A DNA stretch of 64,000 bases from Pseudoxanthomonas suwonensis (GCA_003240695.1 QFNC01000008.1:38084-102083), one strand, 5' to 3'; positions 38,834-47,954 are shown, numbered from the stretch's first letter. The notes: a model not told the origin generated them from the letters alone. Translations and numbers: made by a program.

Positions 38834-39439
38834 ATGGCCGCGAAGTACGATCAGGCACAGCTGAAGGAGCTGTTGCTGCAGATGATGGAAACCGAACTGG
38901 GAGGCGAGCAGGTCTACCGCACCGCGCTCTCCTGCGCCGTCAATGGCGATCTGCGCGAGGAATGGCAGACGTATCTGGACGAGACCCTGCGCCATCAGGA
39001 CGTGGTCCGCTCGCTCTGTGCGGCGCTGGACATCGATCCCGACGAGGAATCGCCGGGTCGGGCCGTGATGCGCCACCATGGCGAATCGCTGGTCAAGGCC
39101 ATGCAGATGGCGAAGGCGACCGCGCCGCAGGCAGCCGCGCAGCTGGTCGCCTGCGAGTGCGTGGTGCTGGCGGAAACCAAGGACCACAGCAACTGGGAAC
39201 TGCTGGGTCGCGTGGCCGAACGTGCCACCGGCGAGGCGGGCAAGGCGCTCAAGGCCGCGCATGCAGAGGTGGAGAAGGACGAGGACCATCACTACTACCA
39301 CACCAAGGGCTGGTGCCGCGAACTGTGGATCGAATCGCTGGGCATGCCGGCGGTGCTGCCGCCGCCGGAAGAAGCGAAGGACGTCGAAACCGCGATCGGT
39401 GCGGCGCGGGCGGAGCAGCAGCGCGACGCGATGCTGTAA
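38834..39439 (+). CDS. Possible ferritin-like helical protein
   Basis: A 201 aa, mostly helical, acidic protein with no signal peptide. Helices carry Glu/His at spacings reminiscent of a diiron four-helix bundle: METELGGEQVY, EEWQTYLDETLRHQD, CECVVLAETKDHSNWELL and EVEKDEDHHYYHTKGW. I do not recognise a named family. The start is fixed by GAGGAG 7 nt upstream. A -10-like TATACT at 38793-38798 suggests its own promoter. Iron storage or oxidation is only a suggestion from residue pattern. Confidence 0.75.
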   Translation: MAAKYDQAQLKELLLQMMETELGGEQVYRTALSCAVNGDLREEWQTYLDETLRHQDVVRSLCAALDIDPDEESPGRAVMRHHGESLVKAMQMAKATAPQAAAQLVACECVVLAETKDHSNWELLGRVAERATGEAGKALKAAHAEVEKDEDHHYYHTKGWCRELWIESLGMPAVLPPPEEAKDVETAIGAARAEQQRDAML

Positions 39440-39515
39440 GGCGCGATGCCAGGGGCGTGCACTCCGGATGCACGCCCGCATCCGCACACTGGCGCTTTCC
39501 CACCGGATCGCACGC

Positions 39516-40286
39516 ATGCCCGCATTCGCCCATACCGATTGGCCCGCACGGCTGTGGATCGCGCGTCATGGCCAGAGTGCCGGCAACGTGGCGCGCGATA
39601 CCGCCGAAGCCGGTGGACTGGAACGCATCGACATCGACACGCGCGACGCGGACACGCCGCTGTCGGCGCTGGGAGCGCAACAGGCGCAGGCCATGGGGCA
39701 CTGGTTCGCGGCGATGCCGCCGGAGCAGCGCCCCAACGTGCTGCTGACCTCGCCGTTCGTGCGTGCGCAGCAGACCACGGCCTGCGTGGCCGATGCGCTG
39801 GGCATCGCGCGTAGCGACATCCGGGTCGACGAGCGCCTGCGCGAGAAGGAATTCGGCATCCTCGACCGCTACACCAAGGCCGGCATCATGGCCCGCTTTC
39901 CCGAGCTGGCCGAACAGCGTGCGCTGGTCGGCAAGTTCTACTTCCGGCCACCGGGCGGCGAAAGCTGGTGCGACGTGATCCTGCGCCTGCGCAGCGTGCT
40001 GGAAGTGTTGCGCCGCGACCACGTCGCCGACCGCGTGCTGATCGTGGGCCATCAGGTGATCGTCAATTGCTTCCGCTACCTGCTCGAGCATCTCGACGAG
40101 GCCGCCATCCTCGACATCGACCGACAGGCCGACGTGCCCAACTGCGGGCTGACCGAGTACGCGCTGCAGGACATCACGCAGACCTCCGCCTGCTTCCGGC
40201 TGGTGGCCGCCAACCAGGTGGCGCCGATGCTGGACGAAGGCGCTGCGGTGACCGTGGCACCCGACCAGCCCGCCGGTCCCAAGTGA
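39516..40286 (+). CDS. Histidine phosphatase superfamily protein
   Basis: Phosphoglycerate-mutase-like phosphatase of 256 aa. Catalytic RHG motif at ARLWIARHGQSAGN, second histidine in VLIVGHQVIVNCF, and the phosphate-pocket LTSPFVRAQQTT. The middle region (REKEFGILDRYTKAGIMARFPE) is the substrate-cap segment. Likely a cytosolic phosphatase of unknown substrate. An in-frame ATG at 39468 would add 16 residues. Overlaps the next gene by 4 nt (GTGA). Confidence 0.88.
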   Translation: MPAFAHTDWPARLWIARHGQSAGNVARDTAEAGGLERIDIDTRDADTPLSALGAQQAQAMGHWFAAMPPEQRPNVLLTSPFVRAQQTTACVADALGIARSDIRVDERLREKEFGILDRYTKAGIMARFPELAEQRALVGKFYFRPPGGESWCDVILRLRSVLEVLRRDHVADRVLIVGHQVIVNCFRYLLEHLDEAAILDIDRQADVPNCGLTEYALQDITQTSACFRLVAANQVAPMLDEGAAVTVAPDQPAGPK

Positions 40287-41236
40287 AGCGGATCGCGCCG
40301 AAGCCCGTGCCACGTGCGCCTGCCCGGGCGCCTCGAGCCCGTGCGCTCACCGTTGCCTGGTTGCGCGCCCATCCCTTGCCTGACCCGTTCGCGACCAGCG
40401 ACAAGGAGGAACGCGGCCGCGTGCTGGTGCTGGGCGGCAGTGCCGACGTGCCCGGTGCGGTGCTGCTGGCGGGGACGGCGGCGCTGCATGCGGGCGCAGG
40501 CAAGCTGCATATCGCCACCGCACGTCCGGTGGCACGGCAGCTGGCGATCGCCCTGCCGGAAGCGATGGTGTCGCCAGTGCCGATAGATGCCCGCGGCGAG
40601 CTCGCCTCGTTGCCGGCGTCGATCCGGGCCGCGGCTGCCCAGACCGATGCGCTGCTGCTGGGACCGGGCATGGCGCCCGGCCGCACCGCCGATGCACTGG
40701 TGGCCAAGCTGCTGCGCACGACCAGCGCCGCCTGCGTGATCGATGCCGGCGCGATCGGCAAGGGGTTGCGGGCGCTGCCGAAGGGCGCGACGGCCATCGT
40801 CACTCCGCATGCCGGCGAGATGGCTGCCGCCACCGGCCTGGATCGCGCGGATATCGAAGCCGACCCGGCGCGCGTGGCGCTGGCATTCGCGAGCGACTAC
40901 CGCTGTATCGTGGTGATGAAGGGCGTGCCGACCCACATCGCCACGCCGGCGGGCGAACTGTTGCGGTTCAGCGTGCGCGCGCCTGGTCTGGGCACTTCCG
41001 GCTCCGGTGATGTACTGGCCGGACTCATCGCCGGCTTGCTGGCGCGCGGCACGGCCGCATTGCCGGCCGCTGCCTGGGGGGTCTGGCTGCACGGACGGGC
41101 CGGCCTGGCCTTGGGCGAATCAATGGGACCGGTGGGTTATCTCGCCCGCGATCTCAGCCCGCGCGTTCCGGCGCTGATGCAGCGCACTTGCGGCGGCGTT
41201 GCAGCACGAAGCCGATCACAGCAGTCACGAGGATGA
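40283..41236 (+). CDS. nnrD: ADP-dependent NAD(P)HX dehydratase
   Basis: Repairs hydrated nicotinamide cofactors: dehydrates S-NAD(P)HX using ADP. Of 317 aa, starting at the GTG that overlaps the phosphatase stop. Ribokinase-like motifs: RGRVLVLGGSADVPGAVLLAGTAAL, LLLGPGMAPGRT, IVTPHAGEMAAATG, and GLGTSGSGDVLAGLIAGLLARG near the end. The usual NnrE epimerase half is absent here. Its last 83 nt are antisense to the end of the SemiSWEET-like gene. Confidence 0.9.
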   Translation: MKRIAPKPVPRAPARAPRARALTVAWLRAHPLPDPFATSDKEERGRVLVLGGSADVPGAVLLAGTAALHAGAGKLHIATARPVARQLAIALPEAMVSPVPIDARGELASLPASIRAAAAQTDALLLGPGMAPGRTADALVAKLLRTTSAACVIDAGAIGKGLRALPKGATAIVTPHAGEMAAATGLDRADIEADPARVALAFASDYRCIVVMKGVPTHIATPAGELLRFSVRAPGLGTSGSGDVLAGLIAGLLARGTAALPAAAWGVWLHGRAGLALGESMGPVGYLARDLSPRVPALMQRTCGGVAARSRSQQSRG

Positions 41237-41453
41237 GGCTGTTGGTGACGATGAACACCCAGTTGTGCACCAGGATGCTGTAGGCCACGAAGCCGATCGA
41301 GGCCAGCGTCTGGCCGATGAACAGCCAGTGCGACACGCCGTCGTCGCCCGCGTCGGCCTGTTGCTGCTTGACGATCTGGCGGATCAGCGTGGCCAGCAGA
41401 ATCGCCGAGGACGTCCAGCCGATGCCTTGGGTGAGCCATTCATTGTTGATCAT
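41154..41453 (-). CDS. SemiSWEET/PQ-loop-like small membrane protein
   Basis: About 99 aa with three hydrophobic helices (IGWTSSAILLATLIRQIV; WLFIGQTLASIGFVAYSILV; WVFIVTNSLILVTAVIGFVL) matching the three-helix repeat of SemiSWEET sugar transporters, including Asn in the third helix (VTNS). The PQ pair is replaced by RQ. The start at 41453 lies within the last codons of the preceding 74-aa gene, and a start at 41483 is also in frame. SemiSWEETs act as homodimers; the substrate here is unknown. Confidence 0.7.
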   Translation of the reverse strand: MINNEWLTQGIGWTSSAILLATLIRQIVKQQQADAGDDGVSHWLFIGQTLASIGFVAYSILVHNWVFIVTNSLILVTAVIGFVLQRRRKCAASAPERAG

Positions 41454-41664
41454 CGGTCGGATGCGCGGGAAGGTCGGGATCAAGTGCCTGCAGCAAAGCG
41501 GCGGCGGCGGCGGTGCGCAATCGCCGCCCGGTCAGCTCCGCGGCTTCGGGAGTCAGGGTCACAGCCACCGGGCCGGGTCCGTCCATGATCACCACGCCAT
41601 GTTCCGCGCTGACCGCGCTGGGCTCGTCGTGCACGCTCGCGCTCTTCATCGACGTGTTCTTCAT
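41440..41664 (-). CDS. Small conserved-looking protein downstream of the Crp gene
   Basis: A 74 aa protein. Its core GVVIMDGPGPVAVTLTPEAA and ELTGRRLRTAAAAALLQ looks like a short beta-hairpin followed by a helix; similar short proteins often follow Crp/Fnr genes in my recollection. The ATG overlaps the crp stop by 4 nt (ATGA), and its 3' end overlaps the SemiSWEET-like start by 14 nt, so the three genes form a tight operon. No cofactor or membrane signals. Function unknown. Confidence 0.65.
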   Translation of the reverse strand: MKNTSMKSASVHDEPSAVSAEHGVVIMDGPGPVAVTLTPEAAELTGRRLRTAAAAALLQALDPDLPAHPTDDQQ

Positions 41665-42488
41665 GGCCGCGGCTCTCCCGCAAGCTGCTGGAAAGCATCG
41701 AGCAGCGGCGCATCGTAATAGAGATAATCGGGGCAGAATCCGCCGATAGCGCACAGCCGGCCCAGATCGTGGATGTCCACCTGGCTGCCCTGCCAAGTAC
41801 AGAGCCCGTGCTCGCGCAGTTCGCGCAGCACGCGGTTGATGTGGATGCTGGTGACGCCGCAGATTTCGCCCATCTCCGCCTGGGTCAGATACAGCGGGAA
41901 GCGATGGCCATCGGACTGGCCGATTGCCATCAGCCGCAGGTCGATCTCGCACAGGAAGTTGGCCACGCGCTCGATGGCGTTGGTGGCGGCGACGCGGAAC
42001 ATCCAGTGCCGGTGCATCGCGGCATCGGTCAGGGTCAGGTACCACAGCTTGTTCGCCAGCGTGGGCTGCGCGCGCAGCAGCCTCGACACTTCCGCATGCG
42101 GGGTCATCGCCACCGTACTCGCCTTGAGCGCAACGATGTCGTGATCCAAATGGTGCAACAGCAGCGAATGCAGATCGACGAAATCGCCGGGCACATGCAG
42201 GGCCACGATCTGGCGCCGGCCGTCCTGCACGTTGACCACGCGGCCCAATGCACCTTGCAGGAGAATGGCCGATTCGGTGGCTGGCCGGTTGGCCCGCACC
42301 AACACGTCGCCGGCTGATAGCGCCCTCATGTCCGACACCGTATCGCGCAGCATCCCGTGCTCGGTCGGGCCGAGTTCAGCCGGACCACGGTGGCGTGCCA
42401 CCAGGGAAATGGATTGGAGCAAATCGATCGCCGGCGTCGCTGATGGGAGGATCACTGTACGATTCGCGTTGTGAAGGGAGGCGCGCAT
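41661..42488 (-). CDS. Crp/Fnr family transcriptional regulator
   Basis: The 275 aa protein has a cyclic-nucleotide-binding-like N-terminal domain (ILLQGALGRVVNVQDGRRQIVALHVPGDFVDLHSL) and a C-terminal winged helix (LTQAEMGEICGVTSIHINRVLRELREHGL). No FNR-type N-terminal cysteine cluster. The effector is unknown. The ATG at 42488 is preferred over a TTG at 42509. It leads a tight group with the 74-aa protein and the SemiSWEET-like gene. Confidence 0.9.
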   Translation of the reverse strand: MRASLHNANRTVILPSATPAIDLLQSISLVARHRGPAELGPTEHGMLRDTVSDMRALSAGDVLVRANRPATESAILLQGALGRVVNVQDGRRQIVALHVPGDFVDLHSLLLHHLDHDIVALKASTVAMTPHAEVSRLLRAQPTLANKLWYLTLTDAAMHRHWMFRVAATNAIERVANFLCEIDLRLMAIGQSDGHRFPLYLTQAEMGEICGVTSIHINRVLRELREHGLCTWQGSQVDIHDLGRLCAIGGFCPDYLYYDAPLLDAFQQLAGEPRP

Positions 42489-42509
42489 CGCGGAATCGTC
42501 ATCCAGCAA

Positions 42510-42662
42510 GCGCGTGACCGGATTCGGCCACGCGCCTGCAAGCCGCCTGAGCGGTTGCGGTCGTTGTCGTTGCGGTCATTGTTGCCGCCTTGCTGACCGC
42601 CCTAATTTCGGGAGTTGTCGTTGCGATCGTTGTCGCCGGAACGGGGGGTTGTTGTTGTTCAT
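42510..42662 (-). pseudogene. Possible decayed Asn-rich small gene
   Basis: From the ATG at 42662 the minus strand encodes MNNNNPP, then goes out of frame in a run of six C. Removing one C would continue as NPRSGDNDRNDNSRN, then a TAG (42604-42602), after which GGQQGGNNDRNDNDRNRSGG continues in the same frame. The D/N/R repeat across the stop suggests one former low-complexity coding sequence damaged by an indel and a nonsense change. It could also be a chance effect of the repeated CAACGA pattern. Confidence 0.3.
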
Positions 42663-42815
42663 TGCATGACTGCTGTGAGAACGGCGAATGATGAGTATCG
42701 AACGCCGCCGGCCATGGGCCGGACCCCCACTGTGCACCGGTCGTGGATCACGCGGACTAACTTGGGTCAGTCCGATGTCTGCATAGCGTCCGTCCCTCCG
42801 CAGGCAGCAGGGTGT

Positions 42816-43379
42816 ATGAAGCATGGATCGCACAGGGGAGATCCATTGCAGACCGATCCACAGCCTTTCAGCGCAGCAACCGGCACGCCTGCGGGAAGCG
42901 AATCCTGCTGTGCGCCGGACCTGTCCATATCCGCGCATGCGATCCATTTCAGCGACAACGGAAGCCTACTGTTGCCGCTGGACAGGCGGGTATTCCCCTT
43001 TTCCGGGGCCATGCAGCTTCCGGGACCGGGTGTCAGCCTGCTGCACCGCAAATCGGAACTGCACATCACGCTCATGGACGCCGAGGTTGTCCGGCAGGTC
43101 TGCGGACGGATGCCGTCGGACCGAGTGCTCGCACAGGCACGCGCACGCGACTGGGACAGCGACCGCACGGGGGACGGCGCAGTGCTGGGCACGGACGATC
43201 CGCCGCTGAAGATCATCCACGATGGAAAGCTGCTCCGCCGCAACATGCGACGCGAATTCATCAATGAGGAAGAGCTGCACGCCAATCTGCGCGCCAATGA
43301 CATCCGCGACGTGAGCGAAGTGCACTGCGCCTATGTCGAGGCAGAAGGCCACTTGACTTTCGTCAAGAAGAAACGATAG
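42816..43379 (+). pseudogene. Truncated YetF/DUF421 C-terminal domain fused to unrelated sequence
   Basis: The last 65 or so codons (PPLKIIHDGKLLRRNMRREF, then EEELHANLRANDIRDVSEVHCAYVEAEGHLTFV) match the cytosolic domain of DUF421/YetF membrane proteins. The three membrane helices that should precede it are missing; the upstream 120 residues (from an ATG at 42816) have no transmembrane segment and no recognisable domain. Probably a truncated remnant; a short domain-only protein cannot be excluded. It converges on the glycine-zipper gene across a strong inverted repeat. Confidence 0.5.
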
Positions 43380-43424
43380 GACCTGCTTGGCACGATGCGA
43401 CTCGGAAATGCCGGGCGCAGAAAG

Positions 43425-43455
43425 ACGAACTCCAGCACAGGCGGCTGGAGTTCGT
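43425..43455. terminator. Bidirectional terminator-like inverted repeat
   Basis: ACGAACTCCAGC (43425-43436) and GCTGGAGTTCGT (43444-43455) form a perfect 12-bp stem with a 7-nt loop, between two converging genes. On the minus strand it is followed by a T-rich CTTTCT; on the plus strand the downstream sequence is less T-rich, so termination is better supported for the glycine-zipper gene. Confidence 0.7.
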
Positions 43456-43486
43456 TCGTGGCTTCGGGAGAAGTGGCGATCAGCAA

Positions 43487-43948
43487 TCAGCGGCCATCAC
43501 CATCGGCATCGCCCGGCATGGCACGCTCGATGTAGTGCCAGCCGTCGCGTACCGCACCCTTTGCATCGTTCCACGCCAGACGCGAATTTGCCTTGGTGCG
43601 GTCCCAGTCGCGTTCCAGCTGGGATTCGACATCCTCGAAGCGCTGGCCGCGGTACTGGCCGTAGGTGTCGTAACCGTACTTGTAGGCCGGCTCGTAGTCG
43701 TTCCAGTCGCGGTCTGCGACATAGTGCGATGAGGTGGTGTAGTTGCCGCGGAAATGGTCGCTGTAAGTGGTGGGATTCACCGCTTCTGCAATCGCGCCGC
43801 CGGCCTTGGCACCGGCCACTGCGCCGACCACGGCTCCGACTACCGTGCCGACCGGGCCTGCGGCCGAGCCGATCGCGGCACCGGTGATCGCGCCCGCGCC
43901 TGCGCCCGTGCCTTCGCCGATGCTGTGGTCTTTCTTGATGTCACTCAT
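43487..43948 (-). CDS. Cytosolic-type glycine-zipper protein
   Basis: A 153 aa protein without signal peptide. Residues 10-52 are a Gly/Ala zipper (GTGAGAGAITGAAIGSAAGPVG, then VVGAVVGAVAGAKAGG), then a Tyr/Asp-rich part (HYVADRDWNDYEPAYKYGYD) and a helical DWDRTKANSRLAWNDAKGAVRDGW. The start at 43948 is preferred: GGAG lies 9 nt upstream, while for the ATG at 43954 it is only 3 nt away. Such proteins are often stress-linked; exact role unknown. Confidence 0.8.
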   Translation of the reverse strand: MSDIKKDHSIGEGTGAGAGAITGAAIGSAAGPVGTVVGAVVGAVAGAKAGGAIAEAVNPTTYSDHFRGNYTTSSHYVADRDWNDYEPAYKYGYDTYGQYRGQRFEDVESQLERDWDRTKANSRLAWNDAKGAVRDGWHYIERAMPGDADGDGR

Positions 43949-44168
43949 GTTCATTCACTCCGGATTGATTGGTCTGGTTGGCGACACGCACGATCCGTTG
44001 ACGTTGATCGGTTTGCGTTTGCGTGTGCAGCCACGATGCCGGAAGCGGTGTGTGGTTTGCGTGATTCACCCGCTGCGCATGAACGTGAAGACGCACATGC
44101 ATTTGGATTGGCGGCGTTCAAATGATCGAATCGCTGTGTCAATCGCGCATGCCGCGAAGCGGAATGAT
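43949..44168. other. Intergenic region upstream of the glycine-zipper gene
   Basis: About 220 nt between two minus-strand genes. A weak CCGC-GAA-GCGG stem near 44150-44162 could end the transporter transcript. No gene, repeat or strong promoter was recognised. Confidence 0.4.
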
Positions 44169-45764
44169 TCATTCTGGCGCAGTGGCCGTTTCACGCAGCA
44201 GCCGTTTTAGGATGGGCGTGGCGATGAACAGCAGCACGCCGGCTGCCAGGCCGATCCACATCATCCGGGTGAACACGTCGGCATACACGGCCAGTGCCTG
44301 CTCGCGGGTGGCTTCGGGCGGAATCGCAGCCCATGTACCCATGCGGCCGGCGATGATTTCGCCGAAGGCCGAGAACAGGAACCACGCGCCCATCATCATG
44401 CCCACCGCACGGGGAATCGACAGCGATGTCACTGCCGACAGGCCGACGGGCGACAGCATCATTTCGCCGAGCACCAGCACGAAATAGGCGAGAATCATCC
44501 ACCACAGGCTGACCAGGGCGCCATCGGCGGATGTTGCCGAAAAAGCCAGTACCGCGAATGCCAGTCCGCAGAACAGCAGCGCCCAGGCGAACTTGGCGGG
44601 ATAGCTCGGATTGAGTTTCCACCGGTCCAGACGCGGCCACAGCCAGGCGAACACCGGGCTGAGCGCGATGACGAACAGGGCGCCGATCGCGGTGGTCTGC
44701 CCTGCAGTCCATTCGACCCCGAACACGTGGCGGTCCATCACCCGGTCGGCCATCGCCACCCAGGGGCCGTAGGTCTGTTCGTACAGGCCCCAGAACAGCG
44801 CGCTGACGGTGATGAGCGTCATCAGCATGATCATGCGGCCCTTGTCCGCTGCGCCGATGCCTGAAAACAGCAGGCGGATGAACCACAGGTACAGCCCGGC
44901 GCCCAGCACCACGGCCACCACTTCGGTGAGGGTGACTTCATGGCCGCCCAGCAGCCGCGACAGCGGAGCGAAGTCGATCCGGGTCTGCAGCACCTGCCAC
45001 ACCACCACGGTCAACAGTGCGCCACCGGCATAGATCAGCCATTCGCGCGGAATGCCGGCAAATGCCGGTGCCGCCAGCGCGTGCGGATCGGCCGGCTCGC
45101 CCTTGCCCTGCAAGTGCCGACGACCCAGCACGAATTGCACCAGCCCCAGCGCCATCATCACTCCGGACAGCGCAAAGCCGTAGCCCCAGCCGATTCTTTC
45201 GCCGATGTAGGCCACCACCAGCGAGGACAGGAATGCACCGACATTGATGCCCATGTAGAAGATGGTGAAGCCCGAATCGCGGCGCGGATCCTTGTCGGCA
45301 TACAGGCGGCCGACGATGGTGGAGATGTTCGGTTTCAGGAAGCCCACGCCCACCGCGATCAATGCCAGCGCGAAATACATGACCTGGATGGCGAAGCCGT
45401 CCTGCGCCGCCTGACCTTGCGTGCCACTTGCGGCATGGCCGGTGTAGGCCATGCCCAGCTGCCCCAGCACCAGCAGGATGCCGCCATACACCACGGCCTT
45501 GCGCATTCCCAGGTACTTGTCGGCCAGAATGCCGCCCAACAGCGGCAATGCATAGGCCAGACCCGCATAGGTGCCCAGCAGCAGATAGCCGTCGGCATCC
45601 TTGAACAGATGATGCTTGGTCAGGTACAGGAACAACAGGGCCTTCATCCCGTAGAAGGCGAAACGCTCCCACATCTCGGTCAGGAAGCAGACGTACAGGC
45701 CTTTGGGATGGCCAAGGAAGTCGTCGCGGCCAGCGGTTGGCACGGCGGTCAGATGCGTGGACAT
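44169..45764 (-). CDS. Proton-dependent peptide transporter (POT/PTR family)
   Basis: A 531 aa, 12-14 helix permease importing di- and tripeptides with protons. The proton-coupling motif ExxERF is EMWERF at residues 30-35, followed by FYG; the PTR2 signatures are GILADKYLGMRKAVVYGG and FTIFYMGINVGAFLSS. Helices run to the C-terminus with no gap. Together with the exported S9 peptidases next door it fits a peptide-feeding lifestyle. Divergent from the S9 peptidase gene at 45848. Confidence 0.94.
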   Translation of the reverse strand: MSTHLTAVPTAGRDDFLGHPKGLYVCFLTEMWERFAFYGMKALLFLYLTKHHLFKDADGYLLLGTYAGLAYALPLLGGILADKYLGMRKAVVYGGILLVLGQLGMAYTGHAASGTQGQAAQDGFAIQVMYFALALIAVGVGFLKPNISTIVGRLYADKDPRRDSGFTIFYMGINVGAFLSSLVVAYIGERIGWGYGFALSGVMMALGLVQFVLGRRHLQGKGEPADPHALAAPAFAGIPREWLIYAGGALLTVVVWQVLQTRIDFAPLSRLLGGHEVTLTEVVAVVLGAGLYLWFIRLLFSGIGAADKGRMIMLMTLITVSALFWGLYEQTYGPWVAMADRVMDRHVFGVEWTAGQTTAIGALFVIALSPVFAWLWPRLDRWKLNPSYPAKFAWALLFCGLAFAVLAFSATSADGALVSLWWMILAYFVLVLGEMMLSPVGLSAVTSLSIPRAVGMMMGAWFLFSAFGEIIAGRMGTWAAIPPEATREQALAVYADVFTRMMWIGLAAGVLLFIATPILKRLLRETATAPE

Positions 45765-45847
45765 GAATGAATCCCCGGGAAGTCGTTCGAGTATGCCTCA
45801 GCCTGACCATCGCGTTAAGATCGGGGTTTCGACCGTGTCCGGAACCC

Positions 45848-47941
45848 ATGCCGATGTCGCTTCGTCACGCTCTTCCGCCAGCCGCGCTGGCCATCGCCGT
45901 CTTGGCGGCATTGCCTGCCGCCGTGCAGGCGCAGCAACGCGGCTTCACGGGGCGCGACATGGCGGCGATGCCGCGCTACAGCGCGCCGGCCCTGTCGCCG
46001 GACGGCAGCCGGGTGGCGTACGTGAAGCGCAGCGTGGACCTGCCCGCCAACACCACCAGCACGGCCGTGTGGGTGCGCGCTACCGATGGCCGCGGCGAAG
46101 CGGTGCGCCTCGCTCCGGCCGACTGGAAGGTGAATTCGCCGGCGTTTTCCGCCGATGGCAAGACGATCTACCTGCTCAGCGCCAAATCCGGCTCGTCGCA
46201 GCTGTACGCCGTGCCGGCCGCTGGTGGCACCCCGCGCCAGATCACCGACCTGCCGGTGGACGTGGACGGCTTCGCCTTCTCGCCCGACGGCAAGCAAGTG
46301 GCGCTGGCGCTGGCAGTGTATCCGGATTGCCGGGGCGATCTGGCCTGTACCCGCACGCGCCTGGACGAGGCGAAGGATCGCAAGGCCAGCGGGCAGTTGT
46401 ACACGCAGCTGTTCGTGCGGCACTGGGACACGTGGAGCGATGGCCGCATGAACCGCGTGTTCGTGGCCCGTCCCGATGCCGCTGCGCCGCTGAAGACCGC
46501 CACGCTGGTCAGCGGCGGCATCGCCGGTGACATCCCCTCGAAGCCGTTCGGCGACCTGTCCGACATGGCGTGGTCGCCGGATGGCCGGCAACTGGCCATG
46601 AGCGTGCGCCAGGCCGGCCGCAGCGAGCCGTGGAACACCAATTTCGACATCTGGCTGGTGCATGCGGATGGCAGCGGGCAGCCGCGCAACCTGACCGCCG
46701 CCAACACCGCCTGGGACGCCGGCCCGGTGTTCTCTCCCGATGGCAAGACCCTGTTCTACCGTGCGATGAAGCGCCCCGGCTTCGAAGCGGACCGTTTCGG
46801 CCTGATGCGCATGGATCTGGGCAGCGGCAACAGCCGCGAGATCGCACCGGACTGGGACCGCTCCGCCGATGGCATCGTCCTGGCCGCCGATGGCCGCACG
46901 CTGTTCACCACCGCGCAGGAGCTGGGCCAGCATCCGTTGTTCGCCGTGGACGCGGACAGTGGCGCGGTGCGGCGCGTGGCGGGCGATGGCAGCATCGGTT
47001 CGGTGCAGGTGGCTCGCGACACGCTGCTGTATGCGCGCAACAGCCTGCGCAGCGGCGACCAGCTGTTCGCGGCGCCGCTGTCCGGACAATCGCCGCGGGC
47101 GTTGACGCCCTCTGCCGGCGAGTTGCTGAAGGATATCTCCTGGGGCGACTACGAGCAGTTCGACTTTCCCGGCTGGAACGGCCAGCGCGTGTACGGTTAC
47201 GTGATGAAGCCCTGGAACTACCAACCCGGTCGCAAGTATCCGGTGGCGTTCTTGATCCACGGCGGTCCGCAGGGCAGCTTCGGCGATGGCTGGAGCTACC
47301 GCTGGAACCCGCAGACCTATGCCGGCCAGGGCTATGCGGTGGTGATGATCGATTTCCACGGTTCCACCGGTTATGGGCAGGCTTTCACCGATGCGATTAC
47401 CGGGCACTGGGGCGATCGTCCGCTGGAAGACCTGCAGAAGGGCTGGGCAGCGGCCTTGTCGACATACGATTTCCTGGATGGCGACAAGGCCTGCGCGCTG
47501 GGCGCCAGTTACGGCGGCTACATGACCAACTGGATCGCCGGCAACTGGTTCAATGCCGACGGCAGCGCGCCGTTCAAATGTCTGGTAACCCACAACGGCG
47601 TGTTCGACACCCGTTCGATGGGTTCGGTGACCGAGGAGCTGTGGTTCACCGAATGGGAATTCGGCGGCACCGTGCACGACAATCCGGAAGGTTACGAGCG
47701 CTTCAATCCCGCGCGCCACACCGGCAAGTGGAAAACCCCGATGCTGGTGGTGGCCGGGCAGAACGACTTCCGCGTGCCCATCGATCAGAGCCTGTCGGCG
47801 TTCACCGCGCTGCAGCGCCGGGGCATCGACTCGCAGCTGTTGTATTTCCCCGACGAGAACCACTGGGTGCTGAAGCCGCAGAACAGCGTGCAATGGCACG
47901 ACACCGTCCACGCCTGGCTGAAGCGGCACATCGGCCCCTGA
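45848..47941 (+). CDS. Exported S9 family peptidase (acylaminoacyl/dipeptidyl type)
   Basis: The 697 aa protein has a signal peptide (about residues 8-27, ending VQA), WD40-like propeller repeats with the motif FSPDGK/SPDGR seen at least four times, and a C-terminal hydrolase: HGGPQGSFGDGWSYRW, nucleophile Ser in LGASYGGYMTNWIAG, Asp in GQNDFRVPIDQ, and His in PDENHWVLKP. Periplasmic peptide degradation is likely. The ATG at 45854 is an alternative start. It is followed 13 nt later by the DUF819 gene. Confidence 0.92.
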   Translation: MPMSLRHALPPAALAIAVLAALPAAVQAQQRGFTGRDMAAMPRYSAPALSPDGSRVAYVKRSVDLPANTTSTAVWVRATDGRGEAVRLAPADWKVNSPAFSADGKTIYLLSAKSGSSQLYAVPAAGGTPRQITDLPVDVDGFAFSPDGKQVALALAVYPDCRGDLACTRTRLDEAKDRKASGQLYTQLFVRHWDTWSDGRMNRVFVARPDAAAPLKTATLVSGGIAGDIPSKPFGDLSDMAWSPDGRQLAMSVRQAGRSEPWNTNFDIWLVHADGSGQPRNLTAANTAWDAGPVFSPDGKTLFYRAMKRPGFEADRFGLMRMDLGSGNSREIAPDWDRSADGIVLAADGRTLFTTAQELGQHPLFAVDADSGAVRRVAGDGSIGSVQVARDTLLYARNSLRSGDQLFAAPLSGQSPRALTPSAGELLKDISWGDYEQFDFPGWNGQRVYGYVMKPWNYQPGRKYPVAFLIHGGPQGSFGDGWSYRWNPQTYAGQGYAVVMIDFHGSTGYGQAFTDAITGHWGDRPLEDLQKGWAAALSTYDFLDGDKACALGASYGGYMTNWIAGNWFNADGSAPFKCLVTHNGVFDTRSMGSVTEELWFTEWEFGGTVHDNPEGYERFNPARHTGKWKTPMLVVAGQNDFRVPIDQSLSAFTALQRRGIDSQLLYFPDENHWVLKPQNSVQWHDTVHAWLKRHIGP

Positions 47942-47954
47942 CCGGAGACATCCG

